This document shows, piece after piece, positions 38,328-48,570 of a stretch of DNA of 64,000 nt; position 1 is the stretch's first letter, and each line of letters opens with the position of its first letter. This DNA is from Flavobacterium resistens (lineage in GTDB: Bacteria; Bacteroidota; Bacteroidia; Flavobacteriales; Flavobacteriaceae), in contig NZ_FXTA01000005.1 of assembly GCF_900182645.1 (NCBI RefSeq), positions 310,001-374,000 of the forward strand, given 5' to 3'. A program made the translations under genes and the position numbers. A model generated the notes under the pieces. That model had not been told where the DNA came from and searched no databases. It saw nothing but the letters and a program-made list of their open reading frames with translations.

Positions 38328-38957
38328 TTATTTACTTAAATTTTCTTCAATTAACTCTAAAGAACCTTCCAAAAGCACTAAATTATTAGCGTTTAATATC
38401 GCGTAAGTGCTTAATTCCGAGCTAGTTACGACGTTTGAAGCCTTTAAATTACGTGACGACAAATATACGTTTTTATTTGACTCACCCAATACAAATAGAG
38501 ATTTTTTATTTTCTAACCCTAAAGCTTTCAAAACGTTAATGAAATTTTTAGTGTTTGGCGCTTCAAAATTAAAGTCTTCAAGAACAACAATATTTGCTTC
38601 TTTTGCTTTAATTGAGAAAGCTGATTTTCTAGCCAATCTTTTTAAGCTTTTATTCAATTTGAATGAATAACTTCTTGGTCTTGGTCCGAAAACTGTTCCA
38701 CCACCTTTAAACAAAGGATTCTTAACACTTCCTGCACGAGCAGTACCAGTTCCTTTTTGTTTTTTAATCTTACGCGTACTTCCAGTTACTTCAGCTCTTT
38801 CTTTAGCCTTGTGAGTACCTTGTCTTTGATTAGCAAGATATTGCTTAACATCAAGATATACTGCGTGATTGTTTGGTTCAATTGCGAATACTGAATCAGA
38901 AAGTTGAACTTTTCTTCCAGTATCTTTTCCGTTGAAATCTAATACTTTTACTTCCAT
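38328..38957 (-). CDS. rplD: 50S ribosomal protein L4
   Basis: 209 aa starting [19 protein letters not shown]. The extended loop that reaches into the exit tunnel is visible ([20 protein letters not shown] near residues 62-81). The ATG at 38957 overlaps the rplC stop (TAATG), so translation is coupled; the open frame to 39002 would run into rplC. L4 represses the S10 operon in E. coli. Confidence 0.97.
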   Translation of the reverse strand: MEVKVLDFNGKDTGRKVQLSDSVFAIEPNNHAVYLDVKQYLANQRQGTHKAKERAEVTGSTRKIKKQKGTGTARAGSVKNPLFKGGGTVFGPRPRSYSFKLNKSLKRLARKSAFSIKAKEANIVVLEDFNFEAPNTKNFINVLKALGLENKKSLFVLGESNKNVYLSSRNLKASNVVTSSELSTYAILNANNLVLLEGSLELIEENLSK

Positions 38958-39574
38958 TACTTCTGAATGATTACGTAAGAGTTTTTGTGTCCAGGAATAC
39001 ACCCTTTAACAACAAGTAGATTCTTTTCAGCCACTACTTTTAAAACTCTAAGGTTTTGAACTTTTACATTTTCTCCTCCCATTCTTCCAGCCATACGCAT
39101 TCCTTTGAATACTCTAGATGGATAAGAAGAAGCTCCTACAGAACCTGGCGCTCTTAAACGGTTGTGCTGACCATGAGTAGCTTGTCCAACCCCACCAAAA
39201 CCGTGACGTTTAACAACACCCTGGAAACCTTTACCTTTAGATACACCTTGTACATCTACAAATTCTCCTTCTTCAAAAATAGAAACATCAATAAGATCTC
39301 CTAATTTTTGTTCAGTTGCGAAATCTTGGAATTCAACGACTTTTTTCTTAGCAACAGTTCCAGCTTTTTTAAAGTGCCCTAAAGCAGCTTTAGTAGAATG
39401 TTTCTCGTTTTTGTCATCGAAACCAAGTTGCAACGCTTCGTACCCGTCAACACCTTTGGTTCTGACTTGGGTAACAACGCATGGACCAGCTTCGATTACT
39501 GTACAAGGAATGTTTTTCCCGTTTTCATCGAAAATACTTGTCATGCCGATTTTCTTACCAATTAACCCAGACAT
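38957..39574 (-). CDS. rplC: 50S ribosomal protein L3
   Basis: 205 aa. It starts [20 protein letters not shown] and has the signature [19 protein letters not shown] near residues 108-126 followed by the [13 protein letters not shown] loop with the methylated Gln region. It is the first gene after the promoter at 39644-39675 and heads the long operon down to rplQ. Confidence 0.98.
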   Translation of the reverse strand: MSGLIGKKIGMTSIFDENGKNIPCTVIEAGPCVVTQVRTKGVDGYEALQLGFDDKNEKHSTKAALGHFKKAGTVAKKKVVEFQDFATEQKLGDLIDVSIFEEGEFVDVQGVSKGKGFQGVVKRHGFGGVGQATHGQHNRLRAPGSVGASSYPSRVFKGMRMAGRMGGENVKVQNLRVLKVVAEKNLLVVKGCIPGHKNSYVIIQK

Positions 39575-39643
39575 AAATATTAATTATTAATTACTAAAAT
39601 TCCCTTCAATTTGAAAATAACAGAAATTTCCAAACAGGGAGTG

Positions 39644-39675
39644 CAAAAGTAGATATTAAAATTGAATATACCAAA
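39644..39675 (-). promoter_or_regulatory. Predicted promoter of the rplC-rplQ operon
   Basis: On the minus strand TTTG (39672-39675), a 20-bp spacer and TACTTTTG (39644-39651). This is close to the Bacteroidota consensus. It lies about 70 nt upstream of the rplC ATG. Confidence 0.65.
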
Positions 39676-39926
39676 CAGTTACAAAAATTAAATCGCTCAT
39701 AATCAAAATCCAAGCTCCAAAATGGTAGTAAAAACAACTTTACATATCTCAAAATTTAAAACATTTTTTTTAATCTTAAGACAATTCAGACTTAACAATT
39801 ACTTAATAAAATTGAAACAAAAAACTTTCGCACCGCCTTAAAACAAAGGCGTTTACACAAAACCAAAAGACTACCAAAATCGTAAAACACTCAAAAAATA
39901 AGCAAATCAAAATCATCTTTCAAAAA

Positions 39927-39958
39927 CAAAAAAAGCGAGACAGGAATGTCTCGCTTTT
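39927..39958 (-). terminator. Intrinsic terminator after rpsJ
   Basis: Perfect 12-bp stem AAAAGCGAGACA (39931-39942) and TGTCTCGCTTTT (39947-39958) with a 4-nt loop and a T-rich run on the minus strand. It separates the rpsL-rpsG-fusA-rpsJ transcript from rplC. Confidence 0.85.
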
Positions 39959-39980
39959 TATATAAAAAAATATAAAAAAA

Positions 39981-40286
39981 TTATACTTTTATCTCTACTT
40001 CTACTCCACTTGGCAATTCAAGCTTCATTAAAGCATCAATAGTTTTAGATGAAGATGAATAAATATCAATCAATCTCTTGTATGACATTACTTCAAATTG
40101 CTCTCTCGCTTTTTTATTAACGTGCGGAGAACGCAATACAGTGAAAAGTTTTTTGTGAGTTGGCAACGGAATTGGACCTGTTACAACTGCTCCAGTAGTT
40201 TTTACTGTTTTCACGATCTTTTCAGCAGATTTATCTACCAACATGTGATCGTAAGATTTTAGTTTTATTCTGATTTTTTGACTCAT
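39981..40286 (-). CDS. rpsJ: 30S ribosomal protein S10
   Basis: 101 aa. It starts [20 protein letters not shown] and has the [20 protein letters not shown] signature near residues 38-57. S10 is also a NusB/NusG partner in antitermination. Here it is the last gene of the str-type operon, directly after fusA, and is cut off from rplC by a terminator. Confidence 0.98.
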
Positions 40287-40297
40287 TTTCTTAAGAA

Positions 40298-42454
40298 TTA
40301 AGCGTTACCTTTTGCTTTTTTAATTACCGCTTCCGAAATATTAGAAGGCGTCTCTGCATAGTGAGAAAACTCCATTGTTGAAGTTGCTCTACCAGAAGAT
40401 AATGTTCTTAATGTTGTTACATAACCAAACATTTCTGATAAAGGCACATCAGCCTTGATAGTTTTAGCTCCATTTCTATCACCCATATCATTAACCTGAC
40501 CTCTACGACGGTTCAAGTCACCTACGATATCACCCATATTTTCTTCTGGAGTAATAACTTCGATTTTCATGATTGGCTCAAGAATAACAGCTCCAGCAGC
40601 ACGTCCAGATTCTTTATAACCCATTCTTGCAGCTAACTCAAAAGATAATGCATCAGAATCCACAGGGTGGAAAGATCCATCAGTTAAAGTTACTTTCAAA
40701 CTATCCACAGCATATCCTGCTAATGGACCAGTTTTCATAGCCTCTCTAAATCCTTTTTCAACAGCAGGGATATATTCTTTAGGAACGTTACCACCTTTTA
40801 CAGCATTGATAAATTGTAATCCAACTGGAACTTTACCATCAACTTCATCAGCAGGCTCAATTGTAAATACGATATCACCGAATTTACCACGACCTCCAGA
40901 TTGTTTCTTGTAAGTCTCTCTATGTGTTGCAGATCTTGTAAACGCTTCTTTGTATTCAACTTGAGGTTCACCTTGGTTTACTTCAACTTTAAACTCACGT
41001 TTCATACGATCTACTAAGATATCTAAGTGAAGCTCACCCATACCTGAAATAATAGTTTGACCAGAAGCCTCATCAGTTCTAACTGTAAATGTTGGATCCT
41101 CTTCAGCTAATTTAGCTAAAGCCATACCCATTTTATCAACGTCAGCTTTTGTTTTTGGCTCAATAGCAATACCAATTACAGGATCTGGGAATTTCATAGA
41201 TTCCAAGATAATTGGATTCTTTTCATCACAAAGAGTATCTCCAGTTTTGATATCTTTAAACCCTACAGCAGCTCCAATATCTCCAGCCTCAATAAATTCG
41301 ATTGGATTTTGTTTGTTAGCGTGCATTTGGTAGATACGAGAAATTCTTTCTTTGTTACCAGAACGAGTATTTAAAACGTAAGAACCAGCATCTAAACGTC
41401 CAGAGTAAGCACGGAAGAAAGCTAAACGACCAACGAATGGATCAGTAGCAATTTTAAATGCTAAAGCCGCGAATGGCTCCTTAACATCTGGCTTACGCAA
41501 GATTTTAGTTTGATCTTCTTCTAATAAATCAGCATCATCAGGGTGAATTCCTTCGATACCTTCTTTATCTAACGGAGATGGCAAATACTTACAAACTGCA
41601 TCCAACATAAATTGAACACCTTTGTTTTTGAAAGACGAACCAGCAAGCATTGGGATAATTGCCATATCAATAGTAGCAGCTCTTAATGCATTGTTGATTT
41701 CTTCCTCTGTGATAGAGTTTTCATCTTCCATGTATTTATCCAAAAGATTCTCGTCGTAAGTAGCAATCTCTTCGATAAGAATAGAACGATATTGTCTAAC
41801 TTCGTCTACCATATCAGCAGGAATATCAACAATATCAAAAGTAGCTCCTTGAGTTTCATCATGCCATACAATAGCTTGATTTTTAACTAAGTCAACAATA
41901 CCTTTAAAATCTGCTTCATCACCAATAGGCAAAGTAATTGCAACTGCATTCGATTTCAACATATCTTTAACCTGTCCGCATACTCCTAAAAAGTTAGCAC
42001 CTTGACGGTCCATTTTGTTTACGAATCCCATACGAGGAACTCTATATTGATCAGCAAGTCTCCAGTTAGTTTCTGATTGTGGCTCAACACCATCAACAGC
42101 ACTAAACAAGAAAACCAAACCATCAAGTACACGTAAAGAACGGTTTACCTCTACAGTAAAGTCAACGTGCCCAGGAGTATCAATAATATTAAAGTGATAA
42201 GGTAATGATTCCGGAAGAGTCTTACCTTGCTCAGTTGGAAAATTCCAAGTACAAGTTGTAGCAGCAGAAGTAATTGTAATACCTCTTTCTTGCTCTTGCG
42301 CCATCCAGTCCATTGTTGCAGCACCATCGTGCACCTCACCAATTTTGTGTGACTTTCCAGTATAAAAAAGAATACGCTCAGTTGTTGTTGTTTTACCAGC
42401 ATCAATATGAGCAGCAATCCCGATATTTCTTGTATATTTTAAATCTCTAGCCAT
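40298..42454 (-). CDS. fusA: Elongation factor G
   Basis: 718 aa, five-domain translocation GTPase. G1 [13 protein letters not shown] near residues 15-27, switch [14 protein letters not shown] near 92-103, G4 [10 protein letters not shown] near 146-155. Domains III to V end with [20 protein letters not shown]. It drives tRNA-mRNA translocation. It lies between rpsG and rpsJ with 10- and 11-nt gaps. Confidence 0.98.
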   Translation of the reverse strand: MARDLKYTRNIGIAAHIDAGKTTTTERILFYTGKSHKIGEVHDGAATMDWMAQEQERGITITSAATTCTWNFPTEQGKTLPESLPYHFNIIDTPGHVDFTVEVNRSLRVLDGLVFLFSAVDGVEPQSETNWRLADQYRVPRMGFVNKMDRQGANFLGVCGQVKDMLKSNAVAITLPIGDEADFKGIVDLVKNQAIVWHDETQGATFDIVDIPADMVDEVRQYRSILIEEIATYDENLLDKYMEDENSITEEEINNALRAATIDMAIIPMLAGSSFKNKGVQFMLDAVCKYLPSPLDKEGIEGIHPDDADLLEEDQTKILRKPDVKEPFAALAFKIATDPFVGRLAFFRAYSGRLDAGSYVLNTRSGNKERISRIYQMHANKQNPIEFIEAGDIGAAVGFKDIKTGDTLCDEKNPIILESMKFPDPVIGIAIEPKTKADVDKMGMALAKLAEEDPTFTVRTDEASGQTIISGMGELHLDILVDRMKREFKVEVNQGEPQVEYKEAFTRSATHRETYKKQSGGRGKFGDIVFTIEPADEVDGKVPVGLQFINAVKGGNVPKEYIPAVEKGFREAMKTGPLAGYAVDSLKVTLTDGSFHPVDSDALSFELAARMGYKESGRAAGAVILEPIMKIEVITPEENMGDIVGDLNRRRGQVNDMGDRNGAKTIKADVPLSEMFGYVTTLRTLSSGRATSTMEFSHYAETPSNISEAVIKKAKGNA

Positions 42455-42464
42455 TTCTTACGAA

Positions 42465-42941
42465 TTAAAATCTAAAGTGAGAGAATGCTTTGTTAGCTTC
42501 TGCCATTTTGTGAGTATCCATTCTTTTCTTAACTGCAGCACCTTCTTCTTTAGCAGCAGCTAAACATTCTGACGCTAAACGTTGTGCCATAGATTTTTCA
42601 TTTCTCCTTCTAGAATAAAGTATCAACCACTTCATTGCCATAGAAATTTTTCTGTCTGGACGAATCTGCATTGGAATTTGGAATGTAGCTCCACCAACTC
42701 TACGGCTACGTACTTCTACGTGAGGCATAACGTTTGTTAAAGCATCTTTCCAGATCTCTAATGAAGTCTTCTCATCATTTTGCTTTTTAGTTTCAATGAT
42801 ATCAATTGCATCATAAAATACTTTAAAAGCTGTAGATTTCTTACCATCCCACATTAAGTTATTCACAAAACGCGTTACTAATTGGTCGTTAAACCTTGGA
42901 TCCGGTAAAAGTGGTCTTTTCTTTGCCGCTCTTTTTCTCAT
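42465..42941 (-). CDS. rpsG: 30S ribosomal protein S7
   Basis: 158 aa. It starts [20 protein letters not shown], slightly shifted from the classic S7 signature, and has [20 protein letters not shown] near residues 71-90. It nucleates the 30S head and represses the str operon in E. coli. It lies 23 nt downstream of rpsL. Confidence 0.98.
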   Translation of the reverse strand: MRKRAAKKRPLLPDPRFNDQLVTRFVNNLMWDGKKSTAFKVFYDAIDIIETKKQNDEKTSLEIWKDALTNVMPHVEVRSRRVGGATFQIPMQIRPDRKISMAMKWLILYSRRRNEKSMAQRLASECLAAAKEEGAAVKKRMDTHKMAEANKAFSHFRF

Positions 42942-42964
42942 GTCTTTTTCTTAAAAGTTTTAAA

Positions 42965-43348
42965 TTACTTTTTTGCTTCTTTTGGGCGTTTAGCACCGTA
43001 CTTAGATCTTCTTTGCGTTCTTCCTGCAACTCCTGACGTGTCAAGCGCTCCACGAACGATATGATATCTAACACCTGGTAAATCTTTTACCCTTCCACCT
43101 CGCACTAATACTATCGAGTGCTCTTGTAGATTATGTCCTTCTCCAGGGATGTAAGCATTCACTTCATTACCATTTGTCAAACGCACACGCGCAACTTTAC
43201 GCATTGCAGAGTTTGGTTTTTTTGGTGTAGTAGTGTAAACACGCGTACAAACCCCTCTTCTTTGAGGACAAGAATCTAAAGCAACCGATTTACTCTTCTT
43301 AGTGATCTGAGTTCTTCCTGTTCTTACTAATTGTTGAATTGTTGGCAT
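42965..43348 (-). CDS. rpsL: 30S ribosomal protein S12
   Basis: 127 aa. It starts [20 protein letters not shown], has [19 protein letters not shown] near residues 39-57 and [17 protein letters not shown] near 85-101. Both lysines at which streptomycin-resistance changes are known (in PKKPNSA and RVKDLPG) are wild type. It is the first gene of the operon. Confidence 0.98.
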
Positions 43349-43401
43349 AATTAATACTAAAAATTATTATGTTTATTAAATTCCCGCTTTTTACGGGGTT
43401 G

Positions 43402-43432
43402 CAAATGTATAAAATATTTTTCACTATACAAA
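43402..43432 (-). promoter_or_regulatory. Predicted promoter of the rpsL-rpsG-fusA-rpsJ operon
   Basis: On the minus strand TTTG (43429-43432), a 19-bp spacer and TACATTTG (43402-43409). This is an exact match to the Bacteroidota consensus, about 54 nt upstream of rpsL. Confidence 0.7.
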
Positions 43433-43515
43433 CGTTAAATCATTAATTTTCAAGAACATTATTTAACCTTATGTTTTTACAAACAAACAATAGATATTTG
43501 CAATACTATTAACAA

Positions 43516-45234
43516 ATGAAAAAACAGCTTTTGAAACTCTTATTAAAAATATTCCTTCTTTACCTAATAAGCTTTTCAAGCTATGCCCAAAATTTCCATC
43601 TAACAATAAAGGGAGCAAACAAAACTGAAACTCAAATCATTGACTCTTTAAACTACAAAAAAGATCACCTAAATATAAAATCGCTATCTGAAGAAGCAAA
43701 AAGCACATCCGAAAAGCTATCTAAAATTGGTTATTTAGAAAACAATATTCAAAGCACAACCCAAATAAATGACAGCACTTACAAAACAGAAATTGATTTA
43801 AAAGACCAGACAAAATATATACATATATATATAGGTAGAAATAATTCTTTTTTTTATTCGGAAGAAACAAAAAATGATACCATAATTCTTCCTTACACTA
43901 AAGTTGAAAATTATTTAAACCAAAAAATTATCGATGCTGAAAAACAAGGCTACGCACTTAGCAAAATCAAACTTGAAAATATTCAAAAAAAGAAATCTAT
44001 AATTTATGCGGACTTAAATTTCAAATCAGAAAAAAAAAGAACCATAAATTCAATTATACTTAATTATGTAAATTCAAAAGGAAAAGATTTTTTCCCACAA
44101 GGACATTTAAAACAACTCAATAAAAAATACCTAAACAAAACATTCAATCAAGAAACAACTCAACAACTCTACGAAGACATAAACAGTTATGAATTTATTT
44201 CACAAACAAAATATCCCGAAATACTATTCACAACCGATTCAACCAAAATTTATACCTATATAGAAAAAAGAAAAGCAAACACTTTTGATGGTTACATTGG
44301 ATTCTCGAACGACGACGAGAACAAAATGAATATAAATGGATATATAGATATTACATTATTAAACACACTTCATGCCGGCGAACAATTTTCTTTGTACTGG
44401 AAGAGCGATGGAAATCAGCAAAAAACGTTCAATTCAAAATTAGAGATTCCGTACATTTTCAAATCTCCGCTAGGAATAAAAGCTCAATTGAACATATTCA
44501 AACAAGACAGTACATTTCAAAATACAAAAACTGCTATTGACTTAGGATATTACTTAAATTACAATTCCAAAATTTACGCCGGATATCAATCAACCGAATC
44601 TAGCGATATCCAAAACATAAACAATTCACAAATCAGCGATTTTAAAAATGCATTTTTCACATCAAGCTTCGACTATAAACAAATTGACTACAAGAATAAT
44701 CTTCTTCCTCGAAAAGCACTTGTAAACTGGATAATTGGTTACGGAAAAAGAAACACCAACAACGATCCCGAAACAGCCGGATCGAGTACACAATTTTATA
44801 CAAATTTAAATGCATCGTACAATTTCGAGATTAACTCCAAGAATTTCATTAACATAAATTCACAAAATTTCTATCTACAAAGCAAGAATTATATTTCCAA
44901 TGAATTGTTCCGATTTGGCGGCATGAATTCCATTAGAGGCTTTTTAGAAAACAGTTTACAATCTAACTTTAATTTTTTAATTCTTACAGAATACAGATAT
45001 AAATTTACACCAACCATCTACATACATACAATAGCAGATTATGGTATATATCAAGACTTAACATCTATAATTGACCCAAACAAAACAAAGAAATTAATAG
45101 GACTAGGAATTGGGGCAGTTTTACAGACTCCAAACGGATTGTTAAAGATAAACCTCACGAATGGCAGTCAAAATATCGAAGAGTTACAATTATATAACAC
45201 TATCGTAAACATATGTTATAATGTTAAATTTTAG
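43516..45234 (+). CDS. Omp85-type (BamA/TamA-like) outer-membrane protein
   Basis: 572 aa. It has a signal peptide (residues ~1-25, ending SSYAQ), an N-terminal region of about 230 residues compatible with two or three POTRA-like domains, then a C-terminal surface-antigen barrel ending in Phe. The barrel has the conserved FGGMNSIRGFLEN segment (IRGF is the Omp85 L6 motif) near residue 475. It is shorter than BamA (~800 aa) and unusually rich in Lys, Asn and Ile. It probably inserts or secretes a protein at the outer membrane. It lies 85 nt upstream of susC on the same strand. The specific client is unknown. Confidence 0.82.
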   Translation: MKKQLLKLLLKIFLLYLISFSSYAQNFHLTIKGANKTETQIIDSLNYKKDHLNIKSLSEEAKSTSEKLSKIGYLENNIQSTTQINDSTYKTEIDLKDQTKYIHIYIGRNNSFFYSEETKNDTIILPYTKVENYLNQKIIDAEKQGYALSKIKLENIQKKKSIIYADLNFKSEKKRTINSIILNYVNSKGKDFFPQGHLKQLNKKYLNKTFNQETTQQLYEDINSYEFISQTKYPEILFTTDSTKIYTYIEKRKANTFDGYIGFSNDDENKMNINGYIDITLLNTLHAGEQFSLYWKSDGNQQKTFNSKLEIPYIFKSPLGIKAQLNIFKQDSTFQNTKTAIDLGYYLNYNSKIYAGYQSTESSDIQNINNSQISDFKNAFFTSSFDYKQIDYKNNLLPRKALVNWIIGYGKRNTNNDPETAGSSTQFYTNLNASYNFEINSKNFININSQNFYLQSKNYISNELFRFGGMNSIRGFLENSLQSNFNFLILTEYRYKFTPTIYIHTIADYGIYQDLTSIIDPNKTKKLIGLGIGAVLQTPNGLLKINLTNGSQNIEELQLYNTIVNICYNVKF

Positions 45235-45319
45235 CAGGAACTGAAAAAAGTTTAAACTAATATTAGGATAGTTAACAAATTATTAAGAGTTTTGCGATAC
45301 TAATTCAAAATATTTAAAA

Positions 45320-48300
45320 ATGAAACTAAAGTTCAATGGATTCTTAGTGCTTTTATTAGTACTAGTAGCGCAACTTACTTTTGCGCAAGAAAGAGCCGTT
45401 TCAGGGACAGTTTCTGACAATGCCGGAATGCCTTTGCCAGGTGTGAGTGTATTAGTTAAGGGAACAAAAGCTGGAACGCAAACTGATTTTGATGGTAAAT
45501 TCACTATCAAAGCATCATCAAGCCAAATTTTGGTATTTAGCTACATTGGAATGAAAACCCAAGAAGTAGCTGCAAGTTCTACTTCATTAAACGTAAAATT
45601 AGCAGCAGCCGCTCAAGAACTTGAAGGAGTTGTAGTAACGACTGCTTTAGGTATTAAAAGAGAGAAAAAATCTCTTGGTTATTCTGCTCAAACAGTATCA
45701 GCTGAGCAAGTTGGAACTGTACCAACAGGAAACTTCACGAATAACTTATCTGGAAAAGTTGCTGGTCTTAGTGTAACTCAAGGTACTAACTTTGGAGGAT
45801 CTACTAACGTAGTTCTTAGAGGTTACAAATCTCTTTTGGGTGACAACCAGGCTTTATTCGTAGTTGATGGTGTGCCAATTTTGAACAACAACGTAAACAG
45901 TCTTGATCAAAAAAGTGGTAGAGGTGGATACGATTACGGTAACGCTGCATCAGATATCAACCCAAACAACATTGCTGAGATCAACGTTTTAAAAGGTGCT
46001 GCTGCAACAGCTCTTTACGGATCTAGAGCACAAAATGGTGCGATCATCATTACAACTAAAAAAGGAAAATCTAGAACTGATTTATCAGTTGAGTTTTCTT
46101 CTTCTTACACAATGTCTACTGTAGACAAAACAACTTTCCCAAAATACCAACAGGAGTATGGAGAAGGTTATTTTGGACAAAGATTCTCTACTTATAACGG
46201 ACAACCAAGAACTAGATCAGGAGATGATGCTTCTTACGGACCAAAATATGATGGTTCTTTAGTTTGGCAATATGATGCTTTTACTCCAGGTTCTCCTAAT
46301 TATGGAAAACAAACTCCTTGGAAAGTTGCTAGCAATGGTCCAATCGAATTTTTTGACACAGGGACATCTACAATCAACAACATCTCGTTAAATGGAGGTA
46401 CTGAAAAAGCTACTTACAGATTAACTTACGCAAACACAGACAGCAGAGACATTTTGCCAAATTCATTATTAAGCAAAAACAACTTCAACTTTGCCGGTAC
46501 TTACAAATTCAACGACAAATTAAGCTCTACTTTCAATGCTACTTATGTTTCTCAAAACACAAGAAACAGAAACTCAACTGGATATGGAGGAAACCAATTA
46601 GCTGGTTTCAGACAATGGTGGGCTACAAACGTTGACCTTAACGAGCAAAGAGATCTTTATTTCCAAAGCCGTCAAAACTACACTTGGAACATTAAAAGTG
46701 CTGCAGACATTACTCCAGCATACTGGGATAACCCTTATTTCCAAAGATACGAGAACTACAACAACGATAGCAGACAAAGAGTTGCTGCTAACGCAAGTAT
46801 TACTTACGACGTAAATAAAAACTTAAGCTTTACAGGTAGAGTTGGTACTGACGGTTTCAACTTAAAAACAGAAGATAGAATTGCTCCTGGTTCAACTCCT
46901 GCAACTCTAGGTTCTAACGCAAACCTTCAAAACCTTCCAGCGCAACCATCTGGTTATGCATTAGATCTTTATAACTATAGCGAGCAAAACTATGATTTCC
47001 TTGCAACTTATAAAAAAGACTTAACTGAAGATTTAAATCTTAATGTGCTTCTTGGTACAAACTACAACGTACAAAGCAAATTCAGTAATCAACAAATGAC
47101 TTCAGGAGGATTATACATTCCTGGACTTTACACTATCTCTAACTCAGTTTCTGCACCTGCTCTTCCTAGAATCGTAGATACTAGAAAAGAAGTATTAGGT
47201 TTATTTGCACAAGCTACATTAGGATACAAAGGAACTTACTACTTAGAAGGTTCTGTTAGAAGAGATCAATCTTCTGCTCTACCTAAAGACAACAACGCAT
47301 ACTGGTATTCTGCAATTTCAGGAAGTGTTGTTTTCTCAAACTGGTTAAAAGATGTTGAGTTCATCAACTTTGGTAAATTCAGAGTTGCTTACGCTCAAGT
47401 AGGTTCTGATACAGATCCAAACCAATTATTAGACAACTATACTGCTAGAACTCCATTCGGAACTCCAGTATATTCATTCAATACTACTGCTAAAAATCCA
47501 AACTTAAAACCACAACAGTTAGACAACGTAGAGGTTGGTTTGAATATGCAGTTTGCACAAAACAGACTTGGATTTGATGTTGCTTGGTTCCAAAACAAAG
47601 CTTTCGATCAAATTTTACCATTGCCAGTATCAACTTCTACTGGATCAAACTTCAACACTGTTAATGCTGGAACATTAACTACAAAAGGTTTTGAGGTTAC
47701 TCTTACAGGAACTCCTGTTAAAACTGACAACTTCTCTTGGGATATTAGCGTTAACTGGTCTAATCCAAACACTAAAGTTACAGAATTGGCTCCAGGTATT
47801 GAGAACATCAACATCAACTCTCTTCAAGGAGGTATCAGTATCAATGCTCCATTAAACCAAGACTATGGTCAAATTTGGGGAACAACTTACGTATTAGATG
47901 ATGCTGGAAACAGAATTATCGGTGCTAACGGCGCATACGAAGTTTCTACAACTACTGATAACAAATTAGGAACTTACCAAGCTGATTGGATTGGTGGTAT
48001 TAACAACAAATTCAACTACAAAAACCTTTCTTTCAGCTTCTTAATTGATATGAAAAAAGGAGGAAGTGTTTTCTCACTTGACCAATATTATGGATACGGA
48101 ACAGGTATCTATGCTAACTCAGTTGGAAACAACGACTTAGGAAACCCTATCAGAAATACATTAGCAAACGGTGGTGGTGAAGTTTTACAAGGTGTAATGT
48201 TAAACCCTGCATACACACCTGGAGGAACTCAACCACAATATGTTACAAACACAACAAGATTAGACAGATCTCAGTCTAGCCAGGTTTTAGGTACTGACCC

Positions 48301-48565
48301 ACCTGCTGCTGCATTTGTTTACGATGCTGGATTTGTAAAATTAAGAGAGGTTGTATTGACTTATAATCTTCCTTCAAGCATTTTAGGAAGTGCAATTAAA
48401 GGAGCTTCTTTTAGTGTAATAGGTAACAATCTTTGGATCATTGACAAAAGCTTGCCTTATTCTGATCCAGAAGCAGGATTGTCTTCAGGTAACACACAAG
48501 GTTACCAATCAGGACCTATGCCGACAACAAGAAATATTTCTTTTAATGTCAAAGTTAATTTTTAA
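45320..48565 (+). CDS. SusC/RagA-family TonB-linked outer-membrane protein
   Basis: 1081 aa. It has a signal peptide (~1-22, ending TFAQ), a carboxypeptidase-D-like beta-sandwich domain (VSGTVSDNAGMPLPGVSVLV near 28-47), a TonB-box-like segment (EGVVVTTALGI), a plug (NNLSGKVAGLSVTQG, VVDGVPI, ALYGSRAQNGAIIITTKKG) and a 22-strand barrel ending NISFNVKVNF. It imports a ligand captured by the SusD partner, driven by TonB. There is no adjacent sensor, sigma factor or hydrolase, so the substrate is not implied. Codons such as AAC, TTC and TAC are favoured compared with the preceding gene, a sign of high expression. Confidence 0.93.
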   Translation: MKLKFNGFLVLLLVLVAQLTFAQERAVSGTVSDNAGMPLPGVSVLVKGTKAGTQTDFDGKFTIKASSSQILVFSYIGMKTQEVAASSTSLNVKLAAAAQELEGVVVTTALGIKREKKSLGYSAQTVSAEQVGTVPTGNFTNNLSGKVAGLSVTQGTNFGGSTNVVLRGYKSLLGDNQALFVVDGVPILNNNVNSLDQKSGRGGYDYGNAASDINPNNIAEINVLKGAAATALYGSRAQNGAIIITTKKGKSRTDLSVEFSSSYTMSTVDKTTFPKYQQEYGEGYFGQRFSTYNGQPRTRSGDDASYGPKYDGSLVWQYDAFTPGSPNYGKQTPWKVASNGPIEFFDTGTSTINNISLNGGTEKATYRLTYANTDSRDILPNSLLSKNNFNFAGTYKFNDKLSSTFNATYVSQNTRNRNSTGYGGNQLAGFRQWWATNVDLNEQRDLYFQSRQNYTWNIKSAADITPAYWDNPYFQRYENYNNDSRQRVAANASITYDVNKNLSFTGRVGTDGFNLKTEDRIAPGSTPATLGSNANLQNLPAQPSGYALDLYNYSEQNYDFLATYKKDLTEDLNLNVLLGTNYNVQSKFSNQQMTSGGLYIPGLYTISNSVSAPALPRIVDTRKEVLGLFAQATLGYKGTYYLEGSVRRDQSSALPKDNNAYWYSAISGSVVFSNWLKDVEFINFGKFRVAYAQVGSDTDPNQLLDNYTARTPFGTPVYSFNTTAKNPNLKPQQLDNVEVGLNMQFAQNRLGFDVAWFQNKAFDQILPLPVSTSTGSNFNTVNAGTLTTKGFEVTLTGTPVKTDNFSWDISVNWSNPNTKVTELAPGIENININSLQGGISINAPLNQDYGQIWGTTYVLDDAGNRIIGANGAYEVSTTTDNKLGTYQADWIGGINNKFNYKNLSFSFLIDMKKGGSVFSLDQYYGYGTGIYANSVGNNDLGNPIRNTLANGGGEVLQGVMLNPAYTPGGTQPQYVTNTTRLDRSQSSQVLGTDPPAAAFVYDAGFVKLREVVLTYNLPSSILGSAIKGASFSVIGNNLWIIDKSLPYSDPEAGLSSGNTQGYQSGPMPTTRNISFNVKVNF

Positions 48566-48570
48566 AAAAA

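Larger units (their letters stand above)
39575..39980. other. 406-nt intergenic region between rpsJ and rplC
   Basis: No coding frame is credible here. It holds, on the minus strand, the rpsJ terminator (39927-39958), a smaller GC-rich hairpin (arms CGCCTT and AAGGCG, 39834-39851), about 150 nt of very AT-rich DNA, the rplC promoter (39644-39675) and a ~65-nt leader in which TCCCT and AGGGA could pair. Confidence 0.7.

Noticed and set aside
38958-39002. 15-residue N-terminal extension of L4 into rplC
   Set aside because: It would overlap L3 coding sequence; the TAATG junction at 38957 gives the standard L4 start.
39575-39980. Insertion or missing gene in the rpsJ-rplC gap
   Set aside because: No coding frame, no inverted-repeat ends and no target duplication; the gap is explained by a terminator, a promoter and AT-rich spacer.
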